Counted from the first letter of the stretch, positions 22,813-36,865 are shown. The stretch: 64,000 bases of DNA from Cacajao melanocephalus (GCA_963573385.1 CAUYLG010026844.1:1-64000); one strand, 5' to 3'. Made by a program: numbers and translations. Notes: a model not told the origin generated them from the sequence alone.

Positions 22813-23642
22813 GTACTAGCTTTGTTACCACAAAGCACTATTCAATCTGAGGAGCATTAGGGGATGTTGCAAAGGGAGAATATTACTGCTATTATATGGG
22901 AGTTGGCTGTTCTTATCTCTTCTGCCTTCAATGGGAACTCTGGCATGCCTTGTGAATAAAACCTGTAAAGGAAGCACAACTTGAAATGGAAAAATCTCTG
23001 GCCAGAGCAGCTCAATTTCCAATGGCCTGGGACATTAAAGTAGCCAGGTACCTGGAGATTGCTGAAGCACTCTGAGCAGACATCCAACTCCAGCACTTCA
23101 TTTCCTTAACAGAGATTGGAGAGAGCAGAGAAATGACACTGCAGGAATCGATTTTACAGACGAAGATTGGAAAAATAAGAGAAAATGAATTTCCGTCACT
23201 TCTATCTGCAAATTGAAGCTCTTCAATTGCCTGGCCAAATGTCACCGCACTTGTATTAGCACATCAAGCCCCCAGGTCCAGAGGATGGGAATCAGCTCAC
23301 ACCAAGGGGCCCCAGGCTCTCGCTGGCCCCAGCAAGCACTAGAGTGCTTTGACGCACGATGGACAGCTCCCTGGGATTTGGGATCTGGGACAATCATTTG
23401 GGAATTCTCTGGATATGCTGACTACTGGCCCACGCAATCTTTTCCCAATAGCATTTAATGGAGTCTGACAGCCATCTTTATGCAGAGGTAAACTCATCGC
23501 CTCCTTCCCACCACCTAGATGGAGAAGGGGCCAAATAAATAAGCAAATTTACTACAGATTTGCATATTGATTCTCCAAACTACACACATGATCAAAAATT
23601 GTACAGGCACACCCTACAACCCAGCAACTCCCCCCCCAGTAA
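22813..23642. promoter_or_regulatory. Repeat-free stretch, candidate regulatory DNA at its 3' end
   Basis: No repeat recognised. The 23440-23600 part is AT-rich and has an exact POU octamer ATTTGCAT (23558-23565). Regulatory role inferred. Confidence 0.3.
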
Positions 23643-24116
23643 TATTAGTTACCTCTTACTGCATACAAACACCTATTATGTCCATTTCCGTGTGTCAGGA
23701 ATTTGAGAGCAGTTTTGCTGTCTGCTTCTGGCTTTCATGAGCTTGCAGTTAAGATGTCAGCTAGGACTCAGTCACCTGAAGGTGTGACGGAGGCTGGAGG
23801 ATCTACCCCCAAGGCGGCTCCCTCACATGGACATTGAGTTGGTGCTGGGTATCGGCAGAAGGCCTGCATCTCACCACATGTTCCTGCCCACAGAGCTGCT
23901 TGAGTGTCCTCACAACATGGCAGCTGCTGTCCCCCAAGAGTGGGTGATTCAAGAGCGAGCAAGACTGCAATCGCATCTGTGACTGGGACTTGCAAGTCAT
24001 ACCCTGTCCTTTCTGTAATATCCTACCGGTTACACAGGCCAGCCCTATTCAACAGGGGGGAGCATGAATTCCAGGAGGCAAGAAACACTGGGCTATCTTG
24101 GGGGCTGACAACTACA
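23643..24116 (+). mobile_element. Mammalian LTR-like repeat (family not named)
   Basis: 'tattagttacctcttactgc', 'tgcttctggctttcatgagc', 'aacatggcagctgctgtccc', then 'ctatcttgggggctgacaac'. The same framework appears at 41017 (better preserved) and 31973. Strand is arbitrary. Confidence 0.6.
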
Positions 24117-24149
24117 CAGGCCTGTGTCCCACAGCAATTCTTCCCAGGA

Positions 24150-24560
24150 TCCTAAGGTGCGTGCAAGGATGTTCAATGCAGCATCGTTCAGAGTGGCAGG
24201 GAGCGGAAGCTCCCTGGACAAAAAGGGTGATGCGGAGGTTACACATTATGGAGTATTGTATGGCAGGTAAAAGAAAATGATTAAATGCACACATAGAAAC
24301 ATGAATGGATTTTAAAAACATGGTGCTGTGCGAAATAGATAAAATACAGAATGAGCTCTCTAGCGCCAGTCCATTGATATCAATTAAAGATACGCACAGG
24401 TAAAACAACAAAACATATTTTGTAGGAACACTTACAAACAAAATACATGTTAGAACAGCCCATCTACGGGGGTGGAGCAGGAATGGGAGAGGGCAGTGAA
24501 GAATAAAGGAATAAATAAGTAGACAAACATATAGGGCCTTATAGGGATCAGTAATTATGG
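24150..24560 (+). mobile_element. Old L1 (L1MC/ME-like) 3' fragment
   Basis: 'caaggatgttcaatgcagca', 'gttacacattatggagtatt', 'acatagaaacatgaatggat', 'cgaaatagataaaatacaga' follow the end-of-ORF2/3' UTR order of old L1s. Confidence 0.7.
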
Positions 24561-25129
24561 GGTGTCAGGAACTGAGAAATAACTCTCTGCACCTGAGACC
24601 CAGAAGAACCCCTGCACAAGGAAACAGACCACTTTCCCTACACCTGGATCACCTGGGGTGATGCCACCTACTACACAGCCCTCTTCAGAATGGTTGATTT
24701 CTTGTTGTTGATGATGATGATGATGTTTGTTTGGTTGGTTGGTTGGTTTTGTTTTGCATTCAAACCCCATCTCCAACCCACTCTCCAGAATTCCAGACTC
24801 CATTCGCACCTGGGTATTGCACAAACTGAATTCATTACCTTCCTTCTCAATCAGCTCTTCTTCCACAGGTTCTCTCAGGGAAGGGCTCCACCACCCATCC
24901 AGCCATCCCATCGGAAACTGCAGTATCATCCATCCTTCCGCCCTCTCACTCTGCCCAGATCTGATAAGACACCCTGCAGATGCCAGTTCAAACTCTCATC
25001 GTCCCCTCTTTCTAGACAGGGCCTTCTTGTCTACAGGTGGGAGTACAAAAGGTACTTGCCTTCATATCACTAAGACACTGAGGTGCAAGGAACAAACAAA
25101 TGGGTCACACTTGTTCAAGTAAAAACTAG
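24561..25129. other. Non-repetitive stretch with simple repeats
   Basis: Includes (GAT)n followed by (GGTT)n at about 24704-24762. The rest is pyrimidine-rich with no clear repeat or gene. Confidence 0.45.
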
Positions 25130-25545
25130 CACACATGTCGCCAGGCCCTGCTTTCCATCTCCAGGCTCAGCTCTACTGTCTGCCCTGCGTAGGTGTCCCC
25201 TACCCACAGCTCGCAGACAGGCTATCCTCAGGAGGGCATAAGCTGGAGGCAGAAACTCCTGGTCCTGCATCCTCTCAGCTTCACATCCTTCGTGGAAAAG
25301 TAAGACCTTATTCCCAAACACCGTTGGCTCTCTTTAGGTCATGTGGCCATCCCTGAACCAACCACCATGGCCAAGAAATGCTCTGATGGGCCAGGCCTGA
25401 GTTCATGTCACACCTTTGCACTGCAGTAGAGTCACCTCTCAGATACACAAGGAATGGCAGTGGGGCAGGGCGGGGTCCCCTCTAAGGGAATCAGGACACA
25501 GTGACCAGATGAATGGCCAATGGCACCTGGGCAGCTTCATGGTCA
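25130..25545. mobile_element. LTR-like mammalian repeat (tentative)
   Basis: 'atgtggccatccctgaacca', 'caccatggccaagaaatgct' and 'ctgatgggccaggcctgagt' match a known mammalian LTR-like consensus by pattern. A related piece is at 54196. Family not named. Confidence 0.5.
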
Positions 25546-25714
25546 ATGGCTACCACTATCTCACAGGCTGTCATGAGAGGCAGTGAGATTACATGCTGGG
25601 CATGTAAAATATTCTCCAAAAAAGCTGCCAACTACTATCACCTTTAAGATTAAGAAAGAAAAGGGGGAAAAAAAGGCACTATTACCAGCACTTGCATCAA
25701 CATCAGTATCATTA

Positions 25715-26062
<348 letters not shown>

Positions 26063-27289
26063 AACTAGACATCCAAAAATTAGCAACACAAGCAAATGCA
26101 AGCGCTTATAATCCGTAAGCAGTCTTGGCAATAGTAGATAATGGCCAGTCAGTGCCACTCATGATTTTATTCTGCTTCCATAAATTAAAAAGCTTTTACA
26201 TGTCACAATTTTCTAATGAGTCCATACATTATTTGTCGACAGAGAGCATCTCAGTTTTAAATTTAAAACACTCTATTAGAGTTAATCAAAATCTTTAGAA
26301 GAAAAGAAATATTCCAGTGAATCAGAATTCCTGCAGCTCTTCCAGTGGGTTCCACACACACAACTTGGGGCCAGGTTTTTACTTAGGGTCCTTGGCTCAC
26401 TCTTTTCTACCTCAAAGTGTTCCCATCTCCACTAAAATGTGAACTCCCGGAGGGCTGAGAGCCTGTCCACACCTCCCTGAGTCCCCTAAAGCTGCCTGTA
26501 AGGGTAAAGTCTTCCGAGCTGGTTGTGTGGGTGTCTGGCTGTCTGGCTGGCCACTGTCTGGCCGTCCATCTGACTGACAGCACAGCCTGGATCCCAGGCG
26601 TTGGCAGAGTTCCCATCCATCTACACAGCTCACATCCTCCCAGCCCCGCTGCCAGCCAGGGCTTAGGTCCCATCCATTAGAGGCTCCATTTGTGCCATTA
26701 ACAGGAGCCCCAGCAACAGCTGCCGGCAGCAGGTGCAAGGCCAAACAGAGCCCGGCTCTGGAGAGAAATCTTTTGCTTGTTGGAGCCAGCTGTAGGGACC
26801 GTGAAGAGAAGTGGGAGGGGGCAGTTCTTTCTGAAAGCCAGCACAGAACAGGGAAAGTTTGGTCCCGGCCATTTTCATCTTTGAGTCCGTCAGTCTGACG
26901 GGCCAGCTGGTTGTCCACCCACTCACACCAGCGCCGAACACCCCTCCCCACAGGGACTGGTGGCCCACCTGCTTCTCACACTTCTAAGGAGCCCTGCCCC
27001 ATCTCCAAGTCCAAACTTGCCTCCTTCCCTGGGAGCAGAGAGAATAAATGAGGAGAAGAAAATGGACCACCATGTAGAGCCTCCATTCGTGGACTAAATG
27101 CATATTCTCAAGCCGTACTCCGGACGCCTGCATCAGAATCTGCAGTTTAACATTCCAGGTGCACACAGAAACTAAGAAGCCTGATCTGGAGAGCAGGCCT
27201 TCAGTTCATCATGTAACCATCCTTCCTGAGCCTTCGCCAGACGCCTGGCAGTGCTATAGGCACCAGAGTCCCTCGGTGACAAAGGAGAG
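26063..27289. other. Repeat-poor stretch
   Basis: Contains a short CTGTCTGG-type iteration at 26525-26565. The 26412-26951 minus frame (179 codons) spans that iteration and has no recognisable domain. No gene called. Confidence 0.4.
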
Positions 27290-27560
27290 AAAATATTCCA
27301 CTTCTTGTGGAGCTTCCTGTATGGTGGAGAGAAACAGACAATAAATAAGATAAATATGTCAAACAGATGGTGTGCTAGTGAGTGGTAACTGCTAAGGAGA
27401 AAAACTAAGCAGGACAGAGGAGTAGAGAACGCCAGGGTGGGCAAGGGGCAGCCATAAATAGGAAGTCCCCCTGCGAGGCAGGAAAGCACCTGAAGGCAGT
27501 GAGGCTGAGCGGAGGCACAGAGCAGGGGACAGCAACAGTGTGCTCAGATTGAAGGGGATT
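27290..27560 (-). mobile_element. L2 LINE fragment
   Basis: 'ggagagaaacagacaataaa', 'cagatggtgtgctagtgagt' and 'aggaaagcacctgaaggcag' follow the complement of the L2 3' part. Confidence 0.6.
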
Positions 27561-27724
27561 CCCAGGATATGGGACTTTCAGTTTTAAAACCAAGACACCT
27601 CCCCCCCAGGAAAGCAGGGACAGCTGCTCACCCTACCATGAGGGTGAGGGTGGTACCTAAGGTCAGAAGGCGGGGACAGTGAGCATTCTGCAGGGCCTCA
27701 CCATTCACAGCATGCCCCACCCCC

Positions 27725-27840
27725 GCAACACCTGGGGGCTTGTTGGAAGTGCAGACTTCTCAGGCCCACCCCAGAGCTTCTGAATGGGAATCTGCATTTT
27801 GGCAAGGTCCCCAGGAGATCTGGCTGTTCATTAGCTCCTT
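27725..27840. mobile_element. MER5-like hAT-Charlie DNA transposon fragment
   Basis: 'acacctgggggcttgttgga', 'ggcccaccccagagcttctg', 'tctgcattttggcaaggtcc' match the MER5 centre. Terminal repeats are not clear. Confidence 0.75.
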
Positions 27841-28525
27841 GTAGACCTCGGCGAGGACTTTGGCATTTACTCGGAGTGAGATGAAGGCCATCGCAGATGA
27901 CACACTCTCACGTTTAACAGGCTGCTGGGTTGGAAATAGACTTCAGGGAGGGAAACACTGAGGAGGGGCCGGCAGTTCTCCAGGTCAGCAGTAACAGAAG
28001 CTGCTGGCCCAGGTCACCATAGAGCTGGGGGAAGGGGTCGGGCTCTAGATAGATTTTTGAAGGGAGACAACGCTGAGAGCTTAAGTAAGCAAAACACTGC
28101 CTACAAAAGCTTTCTCCTAACCTCACCTCCCTCAGGTTAATTACGTCCATTAATCCCCTTCCTTCCAACAATACCTTTGGAGGACCTGATTGCAGAAGTC
28201 CCTCTACTAGAGGAATGAGATAGGCTCACGGGGGGGTGGAGGGGTGCAGCACCTAGCCAGCCACTGCCAGACCTTATGACGTGCTCTGCGATGAAGGGAC
28301 CCCATGGGGCTCTGAAAGGACCAGCCTGGGACAGGAGTTGGAGTCCAGGGAAAGGTTCCCCTGAAAGACTTGTCCTCATATCAAAGCTAAGTCTCAAGGA
28401 GCCCTAAATCCAAGGAGCTCCTGTAAGTGCCAGAGGACATGAGGGAGTGGGGAGGTCTCAAATGCAGGATCATAGGGGTCACTCTGGCCATGGGTATGGT
28501 CACCTGCTGAGGTCCCCACCACCAC
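27841..28525. other. Non-repetitive spacer
   Basis: No feature recognised. Confidence 0.4.
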
Positions 28526-28880
28526 CAAGGCTTCTTATTGCCCATAAGAACAATTCCAATCTCATAGCCTAAAGTCCAGTTTCTCCTTCATTTAAGCCCA
28601 AACATCCTTTTCAGTTTTATTTCCCAGCCCTCTTCTTTGTGACACCACCTGGGCCATGCTCACTCAGGCAAGTGGCCTCCTGCTCTGGAGCCAGTCTATA
28701 AACAGCCCCATTCTGGCCCTCCCTCTAGCCATGCCCCTCACCTTGCAACAAGCACCTGAAGGGCTGAACCCAAAGTCTACTGACCTCCTCGCCGCCAGCA
28801 TGCCCCAGTATCTGGGATTCACTGCTCAACTGGACCCAGCCCCCTTCCAGAGCCCTCATCCACCCCCTCCTGGCTGGCCC
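28526..28880 (+). mobile_element. L2 LINE fragment
   Basis: 'aaggcttcttattgcccata' and 'tctcatagcctaaagtccag' match sense L2 ('cttcccattgccct...aaagtcc'). The downstream pyrimidine-rich part is consistent. Confidence 0.6.
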
Positions 28881-29289
28881 TGATGAGGGTGAACAGAGAG
28901 TTCCTATGCATACCCCAACCAGCTATTTACTGGAATTGTGTTTAATGCTTGGATGTGTGGGCTGAGATGCCCACACAGTGTGGATGGAGTCAGGGGTGGG
29001 AAGAGAAGGGATGCGCTACAGTCTTTCCCTGCTCCATCTCATTCCAGTGCAAAATTCCAAGGATTCTGCAAATTCTAAATTGGAACCCATCTTCCAGGTC
29101 ATTACGAAGGCCCATGTGTACGGATAAGCAGATAAACCTATTCTATTTAACAGATTGTTAGCGTGAGTTATGATTTTTTAATATCGAGACATATGTATGG
29201 TCTGTGGCCTCCATTTGTATTCTTACCCTGGGCCCCACAAAGGTTCTGACCAGGCCTAAGGCACAACTTTGACCCTGTAGATCTTGGAC
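28881..29289. other. Non-repetitive spacer
   Basis: No feature recognised. Confidence 0.4.
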
Positions 29290-29690
29290 TGCTCCTCCCC
29301 TCCCCTAGTTATTCTATCTGACCTGAAATATACTCAAGGACCATATGGAGAGCATCTGTCATTTTTGCCTGCCATCAATCCTAACCCATTTCAGCTGGTG
29401 CCTGAGGCCTTCTTTTCTGGAAGAAACCTATTCCTTGTGGTTGGGTGGGGCTGAGCTCCTAGGGGCTAGTCCCCTGGAACGATTAAATAAGACTGTTTCT
29501 TTACAATAGGAAAGACCAGCCAGCACAGAGAGAAAAAGGCAGAACCAGGGGAGACAGCCCAAGGAATCCTTTGTGAGCCCCTGGATCCGGCCATGCCTGA
29601 ACCTAGTTACCTTTGGACTTCACAATTACCTAAGCCAATAAATGCCACTTTTAAAATTAAGCTGGTTGCAACTGGATTTCTGGCAACTGA
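29290..29690 (+). mobile_element. LTR-like repeat with AATAAA (family not named)
   Basis: The 3' part ('agcccctggatccggccatg', 'taagccaataaatgccac', 'ctggatttctggcaactgaa') matches the end of a mammalian LTR-type repeat, with AATAAA at 29637-29642. The 5' boundary is uncertain. Confidence 0.5.
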
Positions 29691-29711
29691 AGACCTTAAT
29701 GCAAATTCTAA

Positions 29712-29905
29712 TTCATAAAATCATAGGTGTCAGAGCCTGGAAAGGCCTTAGAAACCTTCTGATGAAACGTCCACTGCTACATATGTGAGGAACCTGAGAC
29801 TCAGAAAGGTGAAATGGTTTGTCCCAATTCACACTGTAAACGAAGGCTATAGCTAAGACTGGGATGCTGATCCTCACTCCTAAGCTGCGGCCCCATGCTC
29901 CCTCT
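29712..29905 (-). mobile_element. MIR-family SINE
   Basis: 'ctacatatgtgaggaacctg', 'agactcagaaaggtgaaatg' and 'ttcacactgtaaacgaaggc' correspond to the complement of a MIR-type core. Confidence 0.7.
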
Positions 29906-30735
29906 CCAAGTCGCCTCCCTGCACCCTCCCACACCAGAGCTGTGCCCCTCCCTCCCATCGGCAGCAGTGTGAGGTCCCTGTTGCGCACATCCCTGTTTCT
30001 TGCCCTGCGTTTGTATTAACGGTTCATTGGTTCCAGGAGATGCTGCTTTCCAATTCAAGCAGCAGATCCCTTGAGGGAAGAATGCCAGCCACTGTCCCTC
30101 ATCCTGGAGCGCCCCCTGGGCCTGGCTCCACACCTGGCTAATCACAGGGGCTGAAAGGTACCTGCTAATGTCCCAGTCAAAGGCCTTGATGCCTGATTGG
30201 CTAAATCCAGCCTCCCTTCCATCAAGTGTGCCATCTCTGAGTTAATGTTTCTCCTAGGCAAGCCTTTTTTATCCAACAAGCTATTTCCTAGGCCATTAGG
30301 AGGAACTACAACCAGAGGCAGAAACGCTATGTTGCTTTTTTTCTCCATTTCCTTTTGTTTTCAATTTTCTGCTTGTGGAGTTGGTTTTTTGTTTTTTTTT
30401 TTCTCCCTTCTTCTTTAACAGCCCAAGTTGCTAAATTGCACATCGCCAGCAACTCCTGTGAGTTTAGTCCTTAAGTGTTACATTTCTGTAACAGATACTC
30501 CATAAGCAGCACTTATCTTCAGGAGGGGCTGGTAAGGCACGCTAAAATTACATTTCCATTTCTGTTCCTATGTTTTTAAGCTGTTATTTTAGCATTTCTG
30601 ACTAGTTCACAGTTGACACCTACTGATGGAAAATTAAATGAAACTTGGCCAAGAACGAGCCTTCCCTCTCTTCCCCAGGCTGGGAACTATATCCTTTTTA
30701 TAAGGACACACAGCTGTAGAGAGGCAGAAAGACTC
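29906..30735. other. Non-repetitive stretch
   Basis: No repeat recognised. AT-rich from 30230 with a T-run at 30386-30410. No gene called. Confidence 0.4.
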
Positions 30736-30985
30736 CCAGATTTGGAAACACAAAATCGGCAGCACAATCCCAGCTCTGCTCTAAGTAGCTTTTGGACTTG
30801 GGGCAAATCACCTAAAAACCTCTGACTTTATTTCTCTCCTCTATAAATAGAACCTGCAACAATGGGGTTATTGTGAGGTTTTACATTATGTAAAAATATC
30901 TGACAATACACTGACCACATGAACACTACCCTGTGAAAATTCTGGGCACACAGTAGGCACTCAGTAAATGTTAGTAGTTTCTAGA
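30736..30985 (+). mobile_element. MIR SINE, nearly complete
   Basis: 'caatcccagctctgctctaa', 'cctctataaatagaacctgc', 'acacagtaggcactcagtaa' give the full MIR order. Confidence 0.85.
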
Positions 30986-31145
30986 CTGTTGTCCTTTTTT
31001 TCTTGGCCATTTGATTTGATATCTTTTGACTTGGTTTATGCTCCAAACTGGTTAAGTGATTAAATATGAGAATTACAGGGTTCCTCTTCTTCCCAGTTAA
31101 ATTAGCAGATCGTACCCCAAATATATGCTACACTAAGGCTATGGG

Positions 31146-31535
31146 GTCAGGCTCAGTTAAAACCCTTCAGCAGCACCCTGCTGTTCTGGGGATCAAGTCT
31201 ATGAACTGGCCCCCACCTTCCTCCTCCTCTCCTGCCGTGTCCCCACCTGGAATCCTTAGTCACGCACTTCCAGCTGCTTGGTATGGCCCAAAGGTATGGC
31301 CTTTTGCCTGCCCATCAACCTGGTCCACTCGTCTGCAGACTGTGAGACAGAGCTCTGCTGCATCCTGTCCTTGGGCTCCCACAGTGCTATGTGCCTCCTC
31401 CCTTAGGATCACTGTCAGTGGGTCTCATCCTGTCCCCCTAGATTTGAGCACAGGGTGGCGTGGACTGTGTCTTTTATCCTTGGTGCTAGAATAATGCTTG
31501 GTGTACCGTAGGAGCTCAGAAAGTTTTTTCCGAAG
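31146..31535 (+). mobile_element. L2 LINE 3' end
   Basis: 'ttgagcacagggtggcgtgg', 'ttatccttggtgctagaata' and 'gtaccgtaggagctcagaaa' form a sense L2 terminus. Confidence 0.75.
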
Positions 31536-31574
31536 AGTGTAAGAAGATTAATTAACACATGAAAATAAATAAGA

Positions 31575-31970
31575 GGAAGATTTGCTATGGAAAGACAGAA
31601 AGTCTCCAATTAATATATAAATTCAATGTAATTCCTACCCACATCCTAATGAGGTGTTATGAAACTTGAAAAACTAGTTCTCAAGTTTGTCTGAAGAGTA
31701 AATTCATAAGGATAAACAAGATAAGCTTGAAACCTGCTCTGCTAAATACAAAACTATGTCATAAAGCTTCATCTAATAGAATTAAAGTAGAATAGATAAA
31801 TGGTTGATGGAATAAAGAGTTCAGATATCTACTCCTCCTATGTATTTTTGGGAACTGGGGACATGATAAACATGGCATTTTGTATCAGCAGGAAAAGATG
31901 GGCTGCTTAAAAAAAGGGAAGTCAAGAACCAGCCATCTATATGGGGAAAAGCAAAATTAGGTCCCTTCTG
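31575..31970 (+). mobile_element. Old L1 ORF2-region fragment, left part
   Basis: 'taaattcaatgtaattccta', 'gagtaaattcataaggataa', 'tcataaagcttcatctaata' follow old L1 ORF2 order with frame-breaking changes. Probably the same element as 32400-33500, split by the repeat at 31973. Confidence 0.7.
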
Positions 31971-31972
31971 GT

Positions 31973-32350
31973 ATTAGCCAGGACAGGCTATGCTATGCTG
32001 TGGTAAAATATCCCCCCAGTATCAGTGACTCACCACGGTGAAGGCTGATTTCTGGCTCAGGATACATGTTCATTGAGATTGGTCATTGAAATCACACAGG
32101 AGCCAGGCCGATGGGGTAGCCAACATCTCAGATGCTCCAGAGAAGGTCTAGACACAGACCAGAAAGTCCTGAATCCGCAATCAAGTGCTTGTTCTTGACG
32201 AGCCCCATCACTTCTCCTCACAGCTCTGTCTAAAACTAGTCTCCCGGCCCCACATAACCACAAGGAGCACAAGAAGTGAATCCTACCACATGCTACGAAG
32301 TGAAGAAAACCAGAAATATCTGGTGAAGAGGACACTAGCCACACACTGCT
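31973..32350 (+). mobile_element. LTR-like repeat inside L1 (family not named)
   Basis: 'tattagccaggacaggctat', 'gtggtaaaatatccccccag', 'tgaaatcacacaggagccag', 'tcctaccacatgctacgaag' share the framework of 41017-42110. Strand is arbitrary. Confidence 0.55.
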
Positions 32351-33100
32351 TTCACCGTCTCATCCCCCTCCCCACACACAAAAAAAGTATTTTCAATGAT
32401 TTTTTTTAAAGCCGAAGAAAGTATGAGGAAAGATTGTTTTATATATATAATCTTGGAGAGGAATATGCCTTCTATTCAAGGCATTAAACCCAGAAGCCAT
32501 AAGAGAAAAGAATTACAGATTTAATTGCATAAAAGTGTAAAAATTTTGCATGGCAAAATAATCTATAAATGAACATGAAGTGACAGAACAGAGAAAATAG
32601 TTGTACCATCATATGTAACTGATGAAAAATTAATATCCATAATATACAAAGAGTACTTGGAAATTGATAAGAAGATTCAACATGCAGAAAAATGGGTGCC
32701 TGGTAAATAGCCTTGGGTAGAGGATGTGGGAAAATAAATATCCTCAAAACTGTTGTTAGAAATGTAAACCAGTTTTTTCTTTTTTTGTTTTTAGAATAAT
32801 CAACATGTTAAATGCACATAAATTTAATGCACCAATTCTTCTAAGTTCTACGAATACTATGAGTAAATATACATATATAATGCTATCATATAAAATGTTA
32901 TTTTCTACAATATTTTCAATTATTATATATGTACCATGTTGATCATTACAGAACCGATGGGACAAAATTCTTTTAAATACAGAAAAATACATATATTGCT
33001 TTAAAAAAAAATAAGATCGATCCATGCCATGAAATAATGTGCTGTCATTAGAAGATGTGAGGCAGTGTTATAAGTATGGTCACAGAAAGATGTTCATGAT

Positions 33101-34405
<1,305 letters not shown>

Positions 34406-34550
34406 CAGGGAAAGTTAAGTTCTTTATGCCTCAGTTTTCCAGTCTGTACAATGGGAGAGGGAGTCACAACCTCCCTTATAGGTTTTCCCTAACAAGATAA
34501 TGCTTATACCGCACCTAACACAAAAAGCACTCCATAGAGGCTACCATCAC
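34406..34550 (+). mobile_element. MIR SINE fragment
   Basis: 'tatgcctcagttttccagtc', 'tgtacaatgggagagggagt' and 'aacacaaaaagcactccata'. Confidence 0.78.
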
Positions 34551-34865
34551 CAATTTATTCCAGAATGGTCAAATATAGGCAGTTTCATGTGTTCAGTGTA
34601 ATAAATTTTTTGATAGAAGTGGATAGGCTATAAATAAATGTGACACACTTTCTCAACCCATCAGGCACAGGTGACATCAGGCACGGTTTCCTATTTGGAA
34701 AGAGAGGTAACTCTGGAGTCCTGGAAGGTCTTGCCATGGCCTGGGAAGCTATTAGGGAGGGGAAGCCAGGGGACCGCTAAGAATCTGGGCACAGGAGAGA
34801 CAAGTCTCAGGAGGGAGATGAGAAACTGGCAAACAAAAACTAGGCTCAGATGTTGTCAAACATAC
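34551..34865. other. Non-repetitive spacer
   Basis: No feature recognised. Confidence 0.4.
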
Positions 34866-35210
34866 CCCAAACCCTATACCTTCCTCTGTTCAAGGTGCTC
34901 CCCAAAGCCTGCCCAAATCCCACTCATTCTTCAAAGGCAGCTGCCCTGGCCACAGTCAGCCCTCCCCCGACCCAAATGATGCGTACCCATCCCACACCCC
35001 TACAGCATACCTTTGGAAAGAGCCAGGGGCTCAGGCCTAAGCAGCAGCCTGCCTCCTACCAGCAGGAGTGACAAACGCGCCTGCCTCCCATAGATGGTGA
35101 GCTTGGGCAGGCAGGTGCCTGGCCTTACTGTCTCTGTAGCCCCATAAGGCTTAGCTTGGGCCCTGGACAGAGCAGGCACTTAGAAAATGTTTGCTGCAAA
35201 GAAACTTCAC
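34866..35210 (+). mobile_element. L2 LINE 3' end
   Basis: 'atggtgagcttgggcaggca', 'actgtctctgtagccccata', 'gagcaggcacttagaaaatg' is a sense L2 terminus. The upstream pyrimidine-rich part is consistent with L2. Confidence 0.7.
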
Positions 35211-35654
35211 TAAGCTCATTGTTTTCCCTGGAGGGGGGGGCAGTCCTAGTGTTCCATCAAGAAAGGGGATATGAATCTTATAAAACTTTTGCACTTGGGA
35301 GGAAGTAGGGTAGGAGGAGATTAAAGAAACCCAGCAGGGCAGGGAACAGTTGTAGCTGAGGAATCTCTACCCAAAAGGGCTGAGGGGCGTTCTTGGTTGG
35401 GAAGGTGGAGCTGAGGATTTGTCTTGAAGCTGCACTGATATAGCAAGCTCACTCCTTTAACTTAGATGGCATGTTATTTGGGGAGGCTTAGAGATTAGCT
35501 GATAGAAAGGCAGTGAATGGGGCTAGAGATGCCAACCCTTCCCTCAGCCATCCAGGCTAACCAAGCTGGAATGCATCCTTTCCCTGCTAAATGTAAACGC
35601 AGTCCTTTCCCTGGCAGGGGCCCTTGCCTGATTTCAGATAACAAGCATCAGTCT
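35211..35654. other. Non-repetitive spacer
   Basis: A G-run (35234-35241) but no recognisable element. Confidence 0.4.
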
Positions 35655-35775
35655 GCCGTGGCAAACTGGGCTTCATCTTGGTCCTATCATGTGGGATGAC
35701 CTCAGCAACCCACTTAACCCCCAGGGCTTCAATTTCCCCAGCTGTAAATCGAGCTCGACCTCTGTGCCACCATTC
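35655..35775 (+). mobile_element. MIR SINE fragment (tentative)
   Basis: 'gatgacctcagcaacccact', 'ttcaatttccccagctgtaa' fit the MIR core. Confidence 0.6.
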
Positions 35776-35924
35776 CTGGCATTTTGAGCAAAGCCCCAGA
35801 ATCCTGCAGCCCACCCTTGGAGGCAGCAGCATAAAAGGGAGCGATTTAGAACTGGAGCCCTGGTCTATGGTATCAGGGAGCCCGGACTGGGCTCTGTTCC
35901 CGTGAGCTGTGCAGGCGGCAGCTG

Positions 35925-36260
35925 GGGATTACAAGGACGCCTCTGGAGGCCGCCGCCGGTGGCACCCCCTGCCCGAGAGGCCCCACTCTTGTCAGAATAT
36001 TAACACCCTGGATGCATTTGTGTGTTACTCATGATTGCGACCATGGTTCCAAAAGGATTATGCAGCATGCATATTTATGAGACAAGCCCAGACAAAGACT
36101 ACCACATTTTAAAAGATGCAATTATCTCTAAAAAGTTCAGCTTTATTTTCATGCTAATGAATACAATATTTTTAAGCAAACCTAATTGGTTTGCCTGGGC
36201 TCCCATAAAAGCTCTCAACTCATTAGAGCTCCGAGGTCCCCTTCAAAAGGGGCTTTAGAG
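35925..36260. promoter_or_regulatory. Candidate distal regulatory element
   Basis: A short CpG-dense segment ('gaggccgccgccggtggcac') is followed by AT-rich repeat-free DNA. The AT-rich part has ATGCATAT (36067-36074) and ATGCTAAT (36151-36158), both POU/octamer-like, and CCTAATTGG (36181-36189), a homeodomain core. This texture is typical of deeply conserved developmental enhancers; conservation itself is not visible here. Confidence 0.4.
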
Positions 36261-36714
36261 GGAGCTGGGGGACCAAGGAGGGGGCCGGTGCTCAGGAGGC
36301 GCATTTTCAGAACTTTTCAGTCTGTGTGTGCTGCTGTCCCCCGCCCCTGCCCAAGCCCTCTGGCTGGGTGACTGGTAAGGCCTTTCAGGAAGAGCCACCC
36401 CAGTAGTATGGGTCTTGGGACTGTGAAAGCATCACAGGTAAACTGAGTGACACAGGGCATGTCCTCCCTTCTCTCTGCAGAGGAAGCAAGGCCAGTATTC
36501 CCACCACCCCCACAACACTCCACATACCACTGTCACCAAAGCTCTGGCTTCCTGGTGGATGCTGAAATTCCACCCAGAAATAGGGTCTTCTCCTCCCAGG
36601 CCATCAGCCAGGGCTTCGGGCTGGAACAGAGCAGAGGGGCTCCTTGAGGCCCACCATTCCCAGACACCCCTGTGCTCTGATGTCCAGGCATTTGCTTTAA
36701 CATCACCCCCAGCT
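36261..36714. other. Non-repetitive spacer
   Basis: No feature recognised. Confidence 0.4.
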
Positions 36715-36865
36715 TTCAGCTTTCAGTTTCTACTTTTGAAGCACTTTGACGTTTATTTTCTCATTCCACACCTTTATGAAGTACAGATTGTTTTCACCAT
36801 TTCACAAATGAGAAAACTGAAGCCTGAAGACCCAGCTGTTCTTCATGACAAGGCAGATGGATCCA
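36715..36865 (-). mobile_element. MIR SINE fragment
   Basis: 'caccatttcacaaatgagaa', 'aactgaagcctgaagaccca' is the complement of the MIR tail-side core. Confidence 0.78.

Noticed and set aside
24704..24762. Coding trinucleotide repeat
   Set aside because: Simple GAT/GGTT repeat in intergenic DNA with no supporting exon.
26412..26951. 179-codon minus-strand frame
   Set aside because: Composition driven by CTGTCTGG-type iteration and GC-rich sequence; no domain.
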